64,000 nt of DNA from Fratercula arctica (taxonomy: Eukaryota > Chordata > Aves > Charadriiformes > Alcidae): the NCBI GenBank assembly GCA_947846985.1, contig CANTUZ010000004.1, positions 11,832,927-11,896,926 on the forward strand. The letters are read 5' to 3'. The notes below the pieces were generated by a model. The model did not search any database and was not told the DNA's origin. It saw only the letters and a list, made by a program, of their open reading frames with translations. This document shows positions 63,334 through 64,000 of the stretch, one piece after another (the stretch's first letter is position 1; each line of letters opens with the position of its first letter). The position numbers and the translations under genes are program-made.

Positions 63334-64000
63334 CCTACTTGCTTTTAAGGAAACATACATGGACTGAAATTATGCTAATTCAAAGCAACAGAAGAGAATT
63401 GGTACACTAGATGACTGAAGTAATTCGCATGTTTATGTAGAAACAAAGATATAACGCTTTGTTAGAGTTATTCATCTGAGGACCTTGCCTCTTGTTATTG
63501 CACCATTTTTCACAGCAGAAGTTAAGCGAATTAGGAAAAATTTGTGAAGATATTTATTATCAGGCCTTGTCTGGGTGGAAAATTTGGAAAGGGAAGAAAA
63601 AATCCCCCATTTCAGTTTAAAAGAAAGGAAACTTCAGTCTCAGAGTAGTTTTCTAAACCTAAATAATGTAGATCTGATGTATTAAAAACATCTGTTGGAA
63701 AACATGACTTTACTACAGCTCTGATAAAACAAGATCTGTGCTGTGGGAAAGGATTCCATTGAGAGGCTATTTCCAGGAGCAGTGCTACAAGTGACCTCTG
63801 ACAATGTTAGAAAAAGCATACAAGAAAATTTGTCTCTTATCTTTTGTGGAGTAAAATAGATGAACACTAAGATCATTAAAAAGGGAAGAACTTTCCATAT
63901 ATGCCCTCTACCCCAACCTTGTCTAGAGCTCAGTCCCACTTGTAACACTGGAAAGTCAGTCACAAAAAAGTGTTTATGAAACTCTTCAGCTAGTTTAAAT

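Larger units (their letters stand above)
62041..64000. other. Unique non-coding DNA
   Basis: This stretch holds the pyrimidine tract at 62692-62744 and the T17 run at 63317. TCAGAG/GTAAGC at 63239-63250 resembles a 5' splice site, but I could not link it to an open exon with a matching acceptor. Frames here are under 100 codons and partly encoded by simple repeat. Confidence 0.6.

Overview
The window looks like bird (avian) nuclear DNA: AT-rich, largely unique, non-coding sequence, best described as a gene desert or the inside of a very large intron. The main evidence for a bird is two 3'-truncated CR1 LINE copies, at 49873-50037 on the + strand and 52721-53078 on the - strand. Both keep the diagnostic CR1 3' module: a 'ggtcccttccaa'-type segment followed by degenerate copies of the 8-mer ATTCTATG in place of a poly(A) tail. 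No Alu, B1, B2 or L1 copies were seen, and A-rich tracts broken by CCCC are scattered on both strands, which I associate with bird genomes. Nothing points to bacterial, viral or plasmid DNA: there are no operons, no ribosome-binding-site/ORF arrays and no rRNA.

No protein-coding gene can be supported. The longest open frame is 132 codons (60527-60925). It lies in a GC-rich patch where several frames on both strands are open at once, as expected when stop codons are rare. Outside that patch, open frames are at most about 130 codons, scattered on both strands, and none has a recognisable domain. Short exons of a large gene cannot be excluded by eye.

Layout. 1-25 kb: unique AT-rich DNA with a perfect 22-bp hairpin (9402-9452), an RFX X-box-like site 73 bp before a strong splice-donor-like sequence (10714-10808), and a run of 11 C (22136-22146). 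25-42 kb: more unique DNA, with a degenerate SINE-like fragment near 25.1 kb and a homeodomain-type inverted repeat at 28.7 kb. 42.43-42.83 kb: an old CR1/L3-type LINE reverse-transcriptase fragment on the - strand, in which the conserved peptide blocks GPDG, PLAII and NYRxISL can still be read. 49.8-53.1 kb: the two younger CR1 tails. 57.4-57.6 kb: a second SINE-like fragment in the opposite orientation, followed by a 3.4-copy 19-bp tandem repeat. 60.68-61.56 kb: a sharply bounded GC-rich patch, about 75% GC in its core by hand count, against an AT-rich surround. 61.7-64 kb: mixed sequence, a 53-nt pure pyrimidine tract and poly(T).

There is no set of genes acting together here and no sign of an undescribed biological system that I would defend. 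The items most worth a second look are the perfect hairpin at 9.4 kb, the GC-rich patch at 60.7-61.6 kb and the 19-bp tandem array.
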